Positions 1-7,176 are shown, counted from the stretch's first letter. The stretch is 13,499 bases of DNA from CAZMUD01 sp964569715 (GCA_964569715.1 CAZMUD010000033.1:1-13499); one strand, 5' to 3'. Notes: generated by a model not told the origin, from the letters alone. A program made the numbers and translations.

Positions 1-54
1 GGCTCCTTGATGATATGATAGGCTTAGATTCAATGTGGTGAAGAGATATCCAGA

Positions 55-1047
55 ATGAGTGTGCAGCCTACTGCCGGTCCAATTAGACCTCCTTCAGAAG
101 CCTACTCTTTGCTAATAAGAGTGACCAAGAACTGTCCCTGGAACAGGTGTGAGTTCTGTTCTGTGTTTAAAGGGGAAAGGTTTGAGTTAAGGACTGTGGA
201 GGAGGTGAAGGAGGACATCCTTGCTGCCAGGAAGCAGGTGGATGACATCCAGAGATGGGCGGAGCAGAGCGGCTATGGGGTGGGTGATATAGCCAGATAT
301 AACGGTATCCTTTGGCTGCAGAATGACGGTGTAAGCAGTGCCTTTCTTCAAGACTCGAATACCCCGATAATGAAAACAGAGCCGCTTGTTGAGATAGTGG
401 AATTTCTGTATGAGGTATTTCCCACCCTGGAAAGGGTCTGCTCCTACGCCAGAGGGAAAACGATTGCCAAGAAAAAAGCTGAGGAATTGAGGAGGTTGAA
501 GGAAGCCGGGCTTTCCAGATTGCATATAGGTCTGGAGACGGGGGATGATGAATTGTTAGCCTATGTGCAGAAGGGAGCAACTGCTGATGAGATGGTGCAA
601 GCTGGCAGGAAAGCCGTTGAAGCTGGCTTTGAGCTTTCCGAATATGTAATGCCGGGATTGGGGGGAAGAGAGAGGTGGGAGCAGCACGCCAAGAATACGG
701 CACGCGTCTTAAATGAGATAAACCCCCATTTTATAAGGCTGAGAACCCTGCATCTTGTTCCGGGGACACCACTATATGAAAAGGCTGAGCGGGGTGAATT
801 TCACGTCAACTCAATTGAAGGGGTTCTGATAGAGATACGAAGGTTTATCGAAGATTTGGATGTAACCTCTGAGCTGATAACCAGCGACTTTGCACCCAAT
901 TTCTTTATGGGAGAAGTCGATGGTAAGCTCCCCGAGGATAAGGAGAGGTTGCTCAAGTCTATTGACCGGGCTTTAGCACAGTGGCGCTTGAGGGGCGAAC
1001 CCAAACGCAACCCCTTTTTAGGACGTCTTAACCAGCCGGTTGTCTAA
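55..1047 (+). CDS. Radical SAM protein, COG1032/Elp3-like, with CX4CX2C cluster motif
   Basis: Predicted radical S-adenosylmethionine enzyme of 330 residues; substrate unknown. The cluster-binding cysteines are C27, C32 and C35 in the stretch NCPWNRCEFC. Their spacing is CX4CX2C, not the usual CX3CX2C, and the NCPWNRC.FC form with a following KG (residues 39-40) is, as I recall, typical of one uncharacterised radical SAM family. Further barrel motifs are HIGLETG (157-163) and YVMPGLGG (197-204), then RLRTLHLVPGTPLYE near 230-245. These resemble the HemN/Elp3-type fold. No B12-binding or extra ferredoxin domain is visible. The start is the first in-frame ATG that leaves the cysteine motif about 26 residues in; its ribosome-binding site is weak (GGTGAAGAG far upstream). 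The gene converges on the etfA gene with an 11-base gap. Superfamily membership is secure; the reaction is not known. Confidence 0.85.
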   Translation: MSVQPTAGPIRPPSEAYSLLIRVTKNCPWNRCEFCSVFKGERFELRTVEEVKEDILAARKQVDDIQRWAEQSGYGVGDIARYNGILWLQNDGVSSAFLQDSNTPIMKTEPLVEIVEFLYEVFPTLERVCSYARGKTIAKKKAEELRRLKEAGLSRLHIGLETGDDELLAYVQKGATADEMVQAGRKAVEAGFELSEYVMPGLGGRERWEQHAKNTARVLNEINPHFIRLRTLHLVPGTPLYEKAERGEFHVNSIEGVLIEIRRFIEDLDVTSELITSDFAPNFFMGEVDGKLPEDKERLLKSIDRALAQWRLRGEPKRNPFLGRLNQPVV

Positions 1048-1058
1048 AGACTGCTGAG

Positions 1059-2246
1059 CTATCCCTTTAGCTTGGCTATCAGCATTGGCACTACCTCAAA
1101 GAGGTCACCGACAATGCCGTAGGTAGCTATCTCGAAGATAGGTGCTTCGGCGTCGTTATTTATAGCCACGATGGTTTCCGAGGTCTGCATACCAGCCAGG
1201 TGCTGAACTGCCCCGGAGATGCCACAGGCAATATAGAGCTTGGGGCAAATAGTCTTACCTGTCTGCCCGACCTGGTGGGAATATGGAATCCACCCATCGT
1301 CCACCGGGGGTCGGGATGAACCCACCGCTGCTCCCATAACCGCCGCCAGTTCTTCCAGCAACTGGAAATTTTCCGCCCTGTCCAGTCCTCTCCCCCCGGA
1401 GACAATAATATCAGCGTCCTCAATTTTCACTCTTTCCGTTAAATCCTCAACAAAATTCAGCAGCTTGGTTTTTGAGGTGATGCCTTCTTTATTGAAGTCC
1501 ACTTTTATTATTTGTCCCTTCCTTCCCTCTAGCGGGTTTTTCTTAAAGACCCGGGGGCGGACTGTTGCCATCTGAGGTCTTCTCGTCTGGCAGATAATAG
1601 TTGCCATGATGTTACCGCCAAAGGCAGGGCGAGTCTGCAGTAGCAGCCTTCTCTCAGTATCAATTTCAAGCTCGGTGCAGTCAGCGGTGAGCCCTGTCTT
1701 TAAGATAGCTGCTACCCGGGGAATAAACGAACGCCCCAGTGAAGTGGCGCCAGCCAGAACTATCTCTGGTTTGTGCTCTTCAATCAGCCTGGTGAGTTCC
1801 CAGGTATAAAAGTCTTCCTGATGGTTGGCTAGGGCTGGGTCGTCTGTTAGGTAGACCTTATCGGCGCCGTAGGCAATCAGTTGTTCAACTTCGCTGATAT
1901 TGTGACCGAAACAGATGGCGCATAATTCTGTCTTCAGGGTATCCGCCAGCTCCCTGCCCCTGGATAATAGCTCATAGTCAACGCTTTTTAGATTACCATC
2001 CTTAGCTTCAGCAAATACCCAGATTCCGCGGTGGCTATCACTTATTGCCGCTGTCTCTATAGCTGCCTCGATGAGTATAGCATCGTAGCTGCAAGCTTCC
2101 TGGCAGGCACCACAAAGTGTGCAGCCCTCGTTGATATGTGCCTTTTCATCAATAATTTCTATTAAACCGAAAGGGCAGGACGCTGTGCAGTCGCCACAGC
2201 CAGTGCACTTATCAGGGTCAATTCGGATTCCCATACTTTTCACCAT
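1059..2246 (-). CDS. etfA: Electron transfer flavoprotein alpha subunit with N-terminal 2x[4Fe-4S] ferredoxin domain
   Basis: Alpha subunit of ETF (FixB/EtfA family), 395 residues, cytoplasmic; it should carry one FAD and pair with the EtfB encoded just upstream. Residues 14-24 (C14, C17, C20, C24) and 42-52 (C42, C45, C48, C52) are two complete CX2CX2CX3C motifs, so the N-terminus is a bacterial two-cluster ferredoxin domain. The C-terminal FAD domain has SGGRGLDRAENF, GSSRPPVDDGW, HQVGQTGK and CGISGAVQHLAGM, followed by AINNDAEAPIF, the standard EtfA order. Fused ferredoxin domains are known in anaerobic ETFs such as CarE. The ATG at 2246 lies 2 bases after the etfB stop, which suggests translational coupling. 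An ATG four codons later (2234) is a possible start and would give a protein beginning MGIRIDPDKC. Family certain; partner and direction of electron flow inferred. Confidence 0.95.
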   Translation of the reverse strand: MVKSMGIRIDPDKCTGCGDCTASCPFGLIEIIDEKAHINEGCTLCGACQEACSYDAILIEAAIETAAISDSHRGIWVFAEAKDGNLKSVDYELLSRGRELADTLKTELCAICFGHNISEVEQLIAYGADKVYLTDDPALANHQEDFYTWELTRLIEEHKPEIVLAGATSLGRSFIPRVAAILKTGLTADCTELEIDTERRLLLQTRPAFGGNIMATIICQTRRPQMATVRPRVFKKNPLEGRKGQIIKVDFNKEGITSKTKLLNFVEDLTERVKIEDADIIVSGGRGLDRAENFQLLEELAAVMGAAVGSSRPPVDDGWIPYSHQVGQTGKTICPKLYIACGISGAVQHLAGMQTSETIVAINNDAEAPIFEIATYGIVGDLFEVVPMLIAKLKG

Positions 2247-2248
2247 GC

Positions 2249-3034
2249 CTAGATTAATTTGGTGTCTCTCAGTTTGTTGATAAGGCTTTCCGCCTGACTT
2301 TCCAGGCTTCCCTGGAGTATTTCACCGCGGTAGGCCCTCTGCGGGGAAAATATCTTGATAACCCTGGTGGCGGAGCCGGATAGTCCTACCATGTTTTTAT
2401 CGACGCCTAATTCTTTGGCTGTCCAGGTAGGTATCACGGCACTCTTTGCCTTGGTCAGCCCACGAAGGGAGGGGAGACGAGGAACATTTATCTCTTTTAC
2501 CACAGTAATCACGGCTGGTAAGGGCGTCTCAATAACCTCGTGTCCGTCTTCAACCATCCGCTGGACTCGCATATATCCATTGTCTATCTCTTCAATCTGG
2601 CTGACATAGGCTACAAACGGTATCTCCAGCGTCTCGGCAAGTTCTGGCCCCACCTGTGCGGTGTCTCCGTCTATTGTCTGCCGGCCGCAGATTACGAGGT
2701 CATATTCCTGGATTTTATTAATTGCCCTGGCCAGAGTATAGGAGGTAGCCAGAGTATCGGAGCCAGCAAAGGCACTATCACTTAACAGGATAACTTCGTC
2801 GGCACCGGTGCTAATCGCTTCCCTCAGCACTTCCTCAGCTTGAGGAGGACCCATGCTGATAGCAGTAACCTTCCCCCCAAATCGTTCTTTTATTCGGGCT
2901 CCTTCTTCCACTGCGTAGGTGTCAAAAGGATTGACAATATTCTTAATTCCCTGTCTCACCAGGGTATTGGTCTGGGGGTCAATTTTGACTTGAGTGGTGC
3001 CCGGGACCTGCTTCAGGCAAACGACGATATTCAT
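2249..3034 (-). CDS. etfB: Electron transfer flavoprotein beta subunit
   Basis: Beta subunit of ETF (FixA/EtfB family), about 261 residues, the usual length. From the ATG at 3034 the protein begins MNIVVCLKQVPGT, the normal EtfB start; a GTG two codons upstream (3040) is an alternative. VNPFDTYAVEEG (34-45) and the nucleotide-binding loop CGRQTIDGDTAQVGP (116-130) are the family signatures. The second one binds AMP in simple ETFs or a second FAD in bifurcating ETFs, so the motif alone does not decide which type this is. The gene sits 33 bases after the acyl-CoA dehydrogenase and 2 bases before etfA, so the three are almost certainly one transcript. The likely role is moving electrons between the acyl-CoA dehydrogenase and ferredoxin, NADH or a membrane carrier. 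Confidence 0.95.
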   Translation of the reverse strand: MNIVVCLKQVPGTTQVKIDPQTNTLVRQGIKNIVNPFDTYAVEEGARIKERFGGKVTAISMGPPQAEEVLREAISTGADEVILLSDSAFAGSDTLATSYTLARAINKIQEYDLVICGRQTIDGDTAQVGPELAETLEIPFVAYVSQIEEIDNGYMRVQRMVEDGHEVIETPLPAVITVVKEINVPRLPSLRGLTKAKSAVIPTWTAKELGVDKNMVGLSGSATRVIKIFSPQRAYRGEILQGSLESQAESLINKLRDTKLI

Positions 3035-3067
3035 GCTCACACTGCCTTTTTCACTGAGTCCAAAAGT

Positions 3068-4225
3068 TTATTCTCGCCTTGCCTTTCTCTTCCTGAGTTC
3101 AGAGGCGATGGCGCCTCTTAGCACCTGATTGGTGCCTTCATATATCTGGGTGATTTTGGCATCTCTCATCATTTTCTCTACCGGATAATCACGCATGTAA
3201 CCAGCACCACCTAAAATTTGCACTGCGTCAGTAGTAACTTTCATAGCCACGTCTGAGGCAAAGACCTTAGCCATGGCTGATTCTTCAGTGAACTGCTTTG
3301 CCCCGCTATCTATCGTCCTGGCTACGGCATAAGTCAGTGCTCTGGCTGCTTCCACCTGGATAGCCATATCGGCTAGTATGTTCTGGACTACAGGAAGGGA
3401 AATAATAGGGTGTCCGAATTGGACACGCTGTCGGGCATAATCTACCGCTGCTTCCAGAGCTCCCTGAGCCAGTCCAACAGCTTGAGCCCCTATTCCTGGG
3501 CGTGACTGGTCTAAGATTTTCATTGTCATGATAAATCCCATTCCCTCCCTGCCGAGCATATTCTCCTCAGGGACAAGACAATTTCGGAAAGTTAGTTCCC
3601 TCGTGGAAGAAGCACGAATACCCATCTTCTTCTCTTTCTTGCCGAAGGAGAACCCCGGTGTGTCCTTCTCTACCAGGAAGGCGCTGGCGCCACGGGCACC
3701 TCTTGCTTTGTCAGTCAAGGCGATAATGGTATATATCTCAGCCTCACCACCATTGGTGATAAACTGCTTGGTTCCATTAAGTATGTAGCCTCCGGCGGCT
3801 CTTTCAGCAGTTGTTTTTATGGCGCTGGCATCACTGCCGGCTGTCGGCTCGGTTAGAGCAAAGGCAGCCAATCTCTTCCCGGAAGCAATATCTGGCAGGT
3901 ATTTCCGCTTTTGTTCTTCAGTCCCATACTCCACTATTGTGAAGCTTCCCAGGGCGCTGGCTGCATAGCTAACCGCTACACCACTACAGACTCGGCTGAG
4001 CTCCTCCACAACCAGACACAGGTCTAAACAGCCACCGCCTAAGCCTTCGTATTGTTCCGGGATAAAGATGCGGAACATGTCGCTATCGGCGAGGTCTTTC
4101 ATTATATCCCAGGGGAACTCTTCCCTCTCGTCAAGCTCGGCTCGCACCGGCAGTATCTTTTCCTCAGCAATCCTTCTGGCCAGGCTCTTGATTGTCTTTT
4201 GTTGCTCACTTAAGAAATACTCCAA
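3068..4225 (-). CDS. Acyl-CoA dehydrogenase (short/medium-chain type), TTG start
   Basis: FAD-dependent acyl-CoA dehydrogenase of 385 residues, the normal full length. LTEPTAGSD (124-132) and GTKQFITNGG (151-160) form the flavin/substrate loops. RQRVQFGHPI lies in the C-terminal helical domain. QIYEGTNQVLR places the catalytic base at E363, the position used by short- and medium-chain and butyryl-CoA dehydrogenases. The start codon is TTG: its position gives the standard N-terminus (MEYFLSEQQ), and a strong Shine-Dalgarno sequence GAGGGGG ends 5 bases upstream. It is the first gene of the set with etfB and etfA, the order seen in A. woodii carC-carD-carE. It could be an acyl-CoA dehydrogenase or, run in reverse, an enoyl-CoA reductase; chain length cannot be told from sequence. 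Confidence 0.93.
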   Translation of the reverse strand: MEYFLSEQQKTIKSLARRIAEEKILPVRAELDEREEFPWDIMKDLADSDMFRIFIPEQYEGLGGGCLDLCLVVEELSRVCSGVAVSYAASALGSFTIVEYGTEEQKRKYLPDIASGKRLAAFALTEPTAGSDASAIKTTAERAAGGYILNGTKQFITNGGEAEIYTIIALTDKARGARGASAFLVEKDTPGFSFGKKEKKMGIRASSTRELTFRNCLVPEENMLGREGMGFIMTMKILDQSRPGIGAQAVGLAQGALEAAVDYARQRVQFGHPIISLPVVQNILADMAIQVEAARALTYAVARTIDSGAKQFTEESAMAKVFASDVAMKVTTDAVQILGGAGYMRDYPVEKMMRDAKITQIYEGTNQVLRGAIASELRKRKARRE

Positions 4226-4230
4226 GATAA

Positions 4231-4237
4231 CCCCCTC
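4231..4237 (-). promoter_or_regulatory. Strong ribosome-binding site that fixes a TTG start
   Basis: On the minus strand this reads GAGGGGG and ends 5 bases before the TTG at 4225. It supports TTG as the true start of the acyl-CoA dehydrogenase. Confidence 0.75.
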
Positions 4238-4363
4238 TTTCGGTTAGTCGATTGCCTATCAATGGTTGGACAATATATAGCTACGGGGCTAAACTTAATA
4301 ATTGGCTCTTTTAGTGGCTGCCCCGGAGGGCGCTTTAACAGTTGCTGGCTTTCAATTCAGCTT

Positions 4364-4394
4364 ATTATAAACGGCACTACCTACTTACTGTCAA
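4364..4394 (-). promoter_or_regulatory. Predicted sigma70-type promoter for the acyl-CoA dehydrogenase-etfB-etfA operon
   Basis: On the minus strand a perfect -35 TTGACA (4394-4389) is followed after 19 bases by a perfect -10 TATAAT (4369-4364). The overlapping TTATAA and TTTATA give spacings of 18 and 17. Transcription would start near 4357, leaving a leader of about 130 bases before the TTG at 4225. A weaker alternative nearer the gene (TTATTA, 16 bases, TATATA at 4301-4274) also exists. Confidence 0.6.
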
Positions 4395-4416
4395 GCTAGT
4401 GACTAATATTGACAGT
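4387..4416. promoter_or_regulatory. Inverted repeat (possible operator) between two divergent promoters
   Basis: ACTGTCAA (4387-4394) and TTGACAGT (4409-4416) form a perfect 8-base inverted repeat with a 14-base spacer. The arm centres are 22 bases apart, about two DNA turns. The -35 boxes of both divergent promoters lie inside the arms. A second small palindrome, TAGT-G-ACTA (4397-4405), sits almost exactly at the centre. A dimeric regulator bound here could control both acyl-CoA operons. Six bases of each arm are explained by the -35 consensus alone, so only the extra two base pairs and the nested palindrome are unexplained. Confidence 0.45.
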
Positions 4417-4438
4417 GGAGAAGGGTGTAAATTATGAT
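4409..4438 (+). promoter_or_regulatory. Predicted sigma70-type promoter for the racemase-like/acyl-CoA dehydrogenase operon
   Basis: A perfect -35 TTGACA (4409-4414) and a -10 TATGAT (4433-4438, five of six consensus) are separated by 18 bases. Transcription would start near 4445, only about 16 bases before the ribosome-binding site at 4461. This short leader excludes upstream ATG codons at 4434 and 4437 as starts. Confidence 0.6.
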
Positions 4439-4460
4439 GAGTATGCCCTGTTTTAATTGT

Positions 4461-4468
4461 GGGAGGAG
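4461..4468 (+). promoter_or_regulatory. Ribosome-binding site that points to a CTG start
   Basis: GGGAGGAG is a near-perfect Shine-Dalgarno sequence. Its GGAGG core ends 8 bases before CTG 4475, an ideal spacing. The only other accepted start codon, TTG 4457, lies upstream of the site and could not use it. Confidence 0.65.
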
Positions 4469-4474
4469 ATTATA

Positions 4475-5668
4475 CTGGCACTACAAGGAATCAAGGTTCT
4501 AGACCTTACTTGGCAAGGTCCGGGGCCTTTTTGCACTATGCTCTTGGGTGACCTGGGTGCTGAGGTAATTAAAATTGGGGCTCCTCCAGCAGCCGGTGCT
4601 CGGCAAGCGACTAGGGGAGGGGGAAAGAGAGATGTTGCCTATCAGGCGGCAAACCGGAACAAGCTGAGTCTCTTGCTTAATTTAAAGACAGAGGAAGGCT
4701 GCAATATCTTCCATCAGCTAGCCAAGCAGACAGATGTTATCGTTGAAGGATTCAGACCGGGCGTGGCTAAACGCCTGGGTATAGACTACCCAACGGTAAC
4801 TAAAATAAACCCTAAAATCATATACTGTTCCATTACCGGGTATGGTCAAGAGGGTCCCTACCGTGATTTACCCGGTCATGATATCAATTATATCTCTATT
4901 GGCGGGGTGCTAAACCTGATTGGTGAAGCTGACCGCCCGCCCGTTATTCCATTAAACTTAATAGCCGACTATGGTGCCGGTGGTAAGGATGCTGTTGTCG
5001 GCATACTTAGTGCGCTTATTGCCAGGGGTAAAACAGGCAAGGGGCAGTATATAGATATATCCTTGACTGACAGTGTCATCTCACTCCTCACTGAGCCGGT
5101 GTTAAGCCCTTATTTCCAGAGTGGTGTAGAGCCTGAGAGGGGTGGACACGGCCTCGATGGTGCTTACCCTTTCTATAATATCTACCAGACCAAAGACGGG
5201 AAATTTATCACCATTGGCTGCCTGGAGCCCTGGCTGTGGGCAAACCTGTGCCGGGAGATAGGCAAAGAGGAGTTTATACCCTTCAATTTTGCCCGCGAGC
5301 GTCTCCCAGCAGAAGATAAAAAATGGAAAGAGATTTCTTCCTACCTTAAGCAGCTTTTCCTCACCAAGACCAGAGATGAGTGGTTTGAGCTCCTGAGACA
5401 AAAGGATGTCCCCATAGGCAAAGTCTATTCATTGGACGAGGTTTTTACTGACCCTCAGGTGCTTCATCGCAAGATGGTCATAGAGGTGGAGCATCCTACT
5501 GAGGGCAAGGTTAAACAGGTAGGAGTTGCTATCAAGCTATCGGATACACCGGGTAAGGTTAGAAGCCTGCCACCGTTACTCGGTGAACACACCAGCGAAA
5601 TACTAATTGGGCTTGGCTACAGTAAGCAAAGGATTAAGCAGTTGCGCCGAGAGGGGATAATAGGCTAG
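4475..5668 (+). CDS. Alpha-methylacyl-CoA racemase-like protein of the family III CoA-transferase (CaiB/BaiF) superfamily
   Basis: About 397 residues, cytoplasmic. LALQGIKVLDLTW opens the protein and DLGAEVIKI follows, both standard for CaiB/BaiF proteins. Three residues match the catalytic set of mycobacterial alpha-methylacyl-CoA racemase as I recall it (H126, D156, E241): H135 in GHDINY, D165 in NLIADY and E251 in GCLEPW. The H-to-D distance is exactly 30 residues in both; H-to-E is 116 here against 115. The CoA-transferase nucleophile position, D136, is also an aspartate, so transferase activity is not excluded. The likely role is inverting 2-methylacyl-CoA thioesters before dehydrogenation by the next genes. 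The start is probably CTG at 4475, set by GGGAGGAG at 4461; TTG at 4457 follows a stop codon directly and lacks a site of its own. The stop is 68 bases before the next gene. Confidence 0.85.
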   Translation: MALQGIKVLDLTWQGPGPFCTMLLGDLGAEVIKIGAPPAAGARQATRGGGKRDVAYQAANRNKLSLLLNLKTEEGCNIFHQLAKQTDVIVEGFRPGVAKRLGIDYPTVTKINPKIIYCSITGYGQEGPYRDLPGHDINYISIGGVLNLIGEADRPPVIPLNLIADYGAGGKDAVVGILSALIARGKTGKGQYIDISLTDSVISLLTEPVLSPYFQSGVEPERGGHGLDGAYPFYNIYQTKDGKFITIGCLEPWLWANLCREIGKEEFIPFNFARERLPAEDKKWKEISSYLKQLFLTKTRDEWFELLRQKDVPIGKVYSLDEVFTDPQVLHRKMVIEVEHPTEGKVKQVGVAIKLSDTPGKVRSLPPLLGEHTSEILIGLGYSKQRIKQLRREGIIG

Positions 5669-5736
5669 CAGCCAGGGCTTTTGTCCTAATTGAAACAGTC
5701 TGGGTATGCATAAGCAAAGGAGAGGGGGAAATAGGT

Positions 5737-6909
5737 ATGGATTTTAAGTTTACCGAAGAGCAAGAAAGATTCAGGCAGGAAGTTCGTGACTTTCTGGAAG
5801 GGGAGATAAGACAGGGGTCTTTTAAGCCGAGCTGTGATGCCTGGATACAGGGTTACTCACCGGAGTTCACCAAGAAGGTTGCTCGGAGAGGCTGGATTGG
5901 CTTGACCTGGCCTAAGGAGTATGGTGGGCAAGGGCGCAGCAGTATAGACCGGTTCATCCTGGCTGAAGAGATGTTGCGCTACGGAGCGCCGGCAGCCTGC
6001 CACTGGTTTGCCGACCGTCAAATCGGCGGTTCCATTATTGCCTTCGGCACCGAGGAGCAAAAGAAAGAGGTATTGCCCAAGATTCTGAGAGGCGAAGCTT
6101 ATGTTGGGCTGGGGATGAGTGAACCGGAGGCTGGTTCTGACCTGGCATCCCTTCAGACCAGAGCTACTGAGGATGGCGATGACTATATAATTGACGGACA
6201 GAAGATGTGGACCAGTTGCGCTAAGTTCATGAACTATATTTACCTGGTAGCCAGGACAGACCCTGAGGCACCGAGACACAGGGGCATCAGCGAATTTATT
6301 ATTGAGGCAAATTTACCGGGGGTTACTATCACGCCGACGATAGATATTACCGGTAGCGAGGCATGGGGCGAGGTCTTCTACGATGGTGTGCAAGTATCCA
6401 AGAAACACTTGATAGGGGAGAAAAATCGTGGCTTTTACCAGATACTCAACCAGCTTGATTACGAGAGAGCCGGGCTGGAACGACTTATGGGCAACTACCC
6501 CCTCTTCGACGCTATTACTCAATTTACCAGGGAAACCAAACGGGGCGGGAAGCCCCTGGCTCAGGACACATTGATTCGCCATAAGCTGGCGCAGCTTCAA
6601 ATTGAATTTGAGGTCGGGCGTCTACTTACCTACAGGGTGGCTTTGGTCATAGATGAGGGTCGTGCCCCTAACTGGGAAGCGGCTATGGCTAAGGCATATA
6701 GCACCGCCTTTGAGCAACACCTGGCTACTACGGCAACGGAGATTCTGGGACTCTATGGACAACTGGTAGCCGAATCCAAGTGGGCACCTATTTTAGGCAT
6801 GGCGCCCCACTCATATTTAGGTTCTACAGGTTATAGTCTCCAGGCTGGCACTTCAGAGATTCTGCGGAATATTGTGGCTTTGCGAGGGCTGGGATTACCC
6901 CAGAGCTAA
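5737..6909 (+). CDS. Acyl-CoA dehydrogenase with the catalytic base on the internal helix (FadE29/isovaleryl-CoA dehydrogenase style)
   Basis: Full-length acyl-CoA dehydrogenase of 390 residues. SEPEAGSD (128-135) and GQKMWTS (154-160) are the flavin-site motifs. At the usual base position YEGT is replaced by QAGT (369-372), so A370 stands where the glutamate should be. E243 in LDYERAG aligns with the alternative base used by isovaleryl-CoA and long-chain dehydrogenases, and close to E247 of the mycobacterial side-chain enzyme FadE29. The protein should therefore be active with a different base. The C-terminus GTSEILRNIVALRGLGLP is typical of this subgroup. The start ATG has a strong site, AAGGAGAGGGGG, about 9 bases upstream. 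It may pair with the catalytically deficient homologue at 7177 as a mixed complex. The natural substrate is unknown; branched or side-chain acyl-CoA is plausible. Confidence 0.92.
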   Translation: MDFKFTEEQERFRQEVRDFLEGEIRQGSFKPSCDAWIQGYSPEFTKKVARRGWIGLTWPKEYGGQGRSSIDRFILAEEMLRYGAPAACHWFADRQIGGSIIAFGTEEQKKEVLPKILRGEAYVGLGMSEPEAGSDLASLQTRATEDGDDYIIDGQKMWTSCAKFMNYIYLVARTDPEAPRHRGISEFIIEANLPGVTITPTIDITGSEAWGEVFYDGVQVSKKHLIGEKNRGFYQILNQLDYERAGLERLMGNYPLFDAITQFTRETKRGGKPLAQDTLIRHKLAQLQIEFEVGRLLTYRVALVIDEGRAPNWEAAMAKAYSTAFEQHLATTATEILGLYGQLVAESKWAPILGMAPHSYLGSTGYSLQAGTSEILRNIVALRGLGLPQS

Positions 6910-6924
6910 TAATAGGGGAAGGCA

Positions 6925-7166
6925 ATGAATACTATTACACTGCCTCGACTGGCATGGCATGGGACTAAAAAACTGGAGCTCCCGCTACCGGATAGCTGGC
7001 AGGTGGAGTTATACAATATGGCTGGTTACGACCGCCCAGCTATTAAGCCTGATGAAATTAAAGCTTCCCTTGGGATGCTGTGCTGCGGGCTCTTCAAGAG
7101 TTCAATAGGGCTGAGGCTAAGGTGGCGGTATATCCCAATGCTGATATCCAATGGATTGAAGGGTAG
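6925..7166 (+). pseudogene. Remnant of a LarA-like (DUF2088, nickel-dependent lactate racemase family) gene, internally deleted and frameshifted
   Basis: The first 48 or so codons from ATG 6925 (site GGGGAAGG) read like the N-terminus of LarA/DUF2088 proteins: ITLPRLAWHG, then LELPLPDSWQVEL and KPDEIKAS. Full-length members then continue with a NPIG motif and more than 350 residues. Here the frame turns into unrelated sequence and ends at 7173. In another frame, from about 7066, the same DNA encodes PWDAVLRALQEF and then KVAVYPNADIQWIEG before TAG at 7164-7166, which resembles the LarA C-terminus. A large internal deletion therefore seems to have joined the two ends out of frame. The old stop overlaps the AGGAGG site of the next gene, as expected for a once-coupled operon. 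The 82-codon open frame could still be translated, but a function is doubtful. LarA assignment rests on remembered family patterns. Confidence 0.6.
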
Positions 7167-7176
7167 GAGGTAAGTA

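Noticed and set aside
167..703. 178-codon minus-strand open frame opposite the radical SAM gene
   Set aside because: Serine/proline-rich shadow frame fully inside a gene with clear motifs.
1057..1072. Small hairpin AGCTA-TCCCTT-TAGCT between the radical SAM gene and etfA
   Set aside because: Five-base arms and no T-run on either strand; too weak for a terminator, and mostly inside the etfA coding end.
4320..4331. GCCC-CGGA-GGGC hairpin in the divergent control region
   Set aside because: Only four-base arms and no conserved riboswitch or terminator features.
4434..4502. 22-codon frame with a CFNCGR zinc-ribbon-like start upstream of the racemase-like gene
   Set aside because: Its ATG codons at 4434 and 4437 lie in the predicted -10 box and have no ribosome site, and the frame overlaps the real gene out of phase.
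5857..6279. 140-codon minus-strand open frame opposite the acyl-CoA dehydrogenase at 5737
   Set aside because: Antisense shadow with no recognisable motif.
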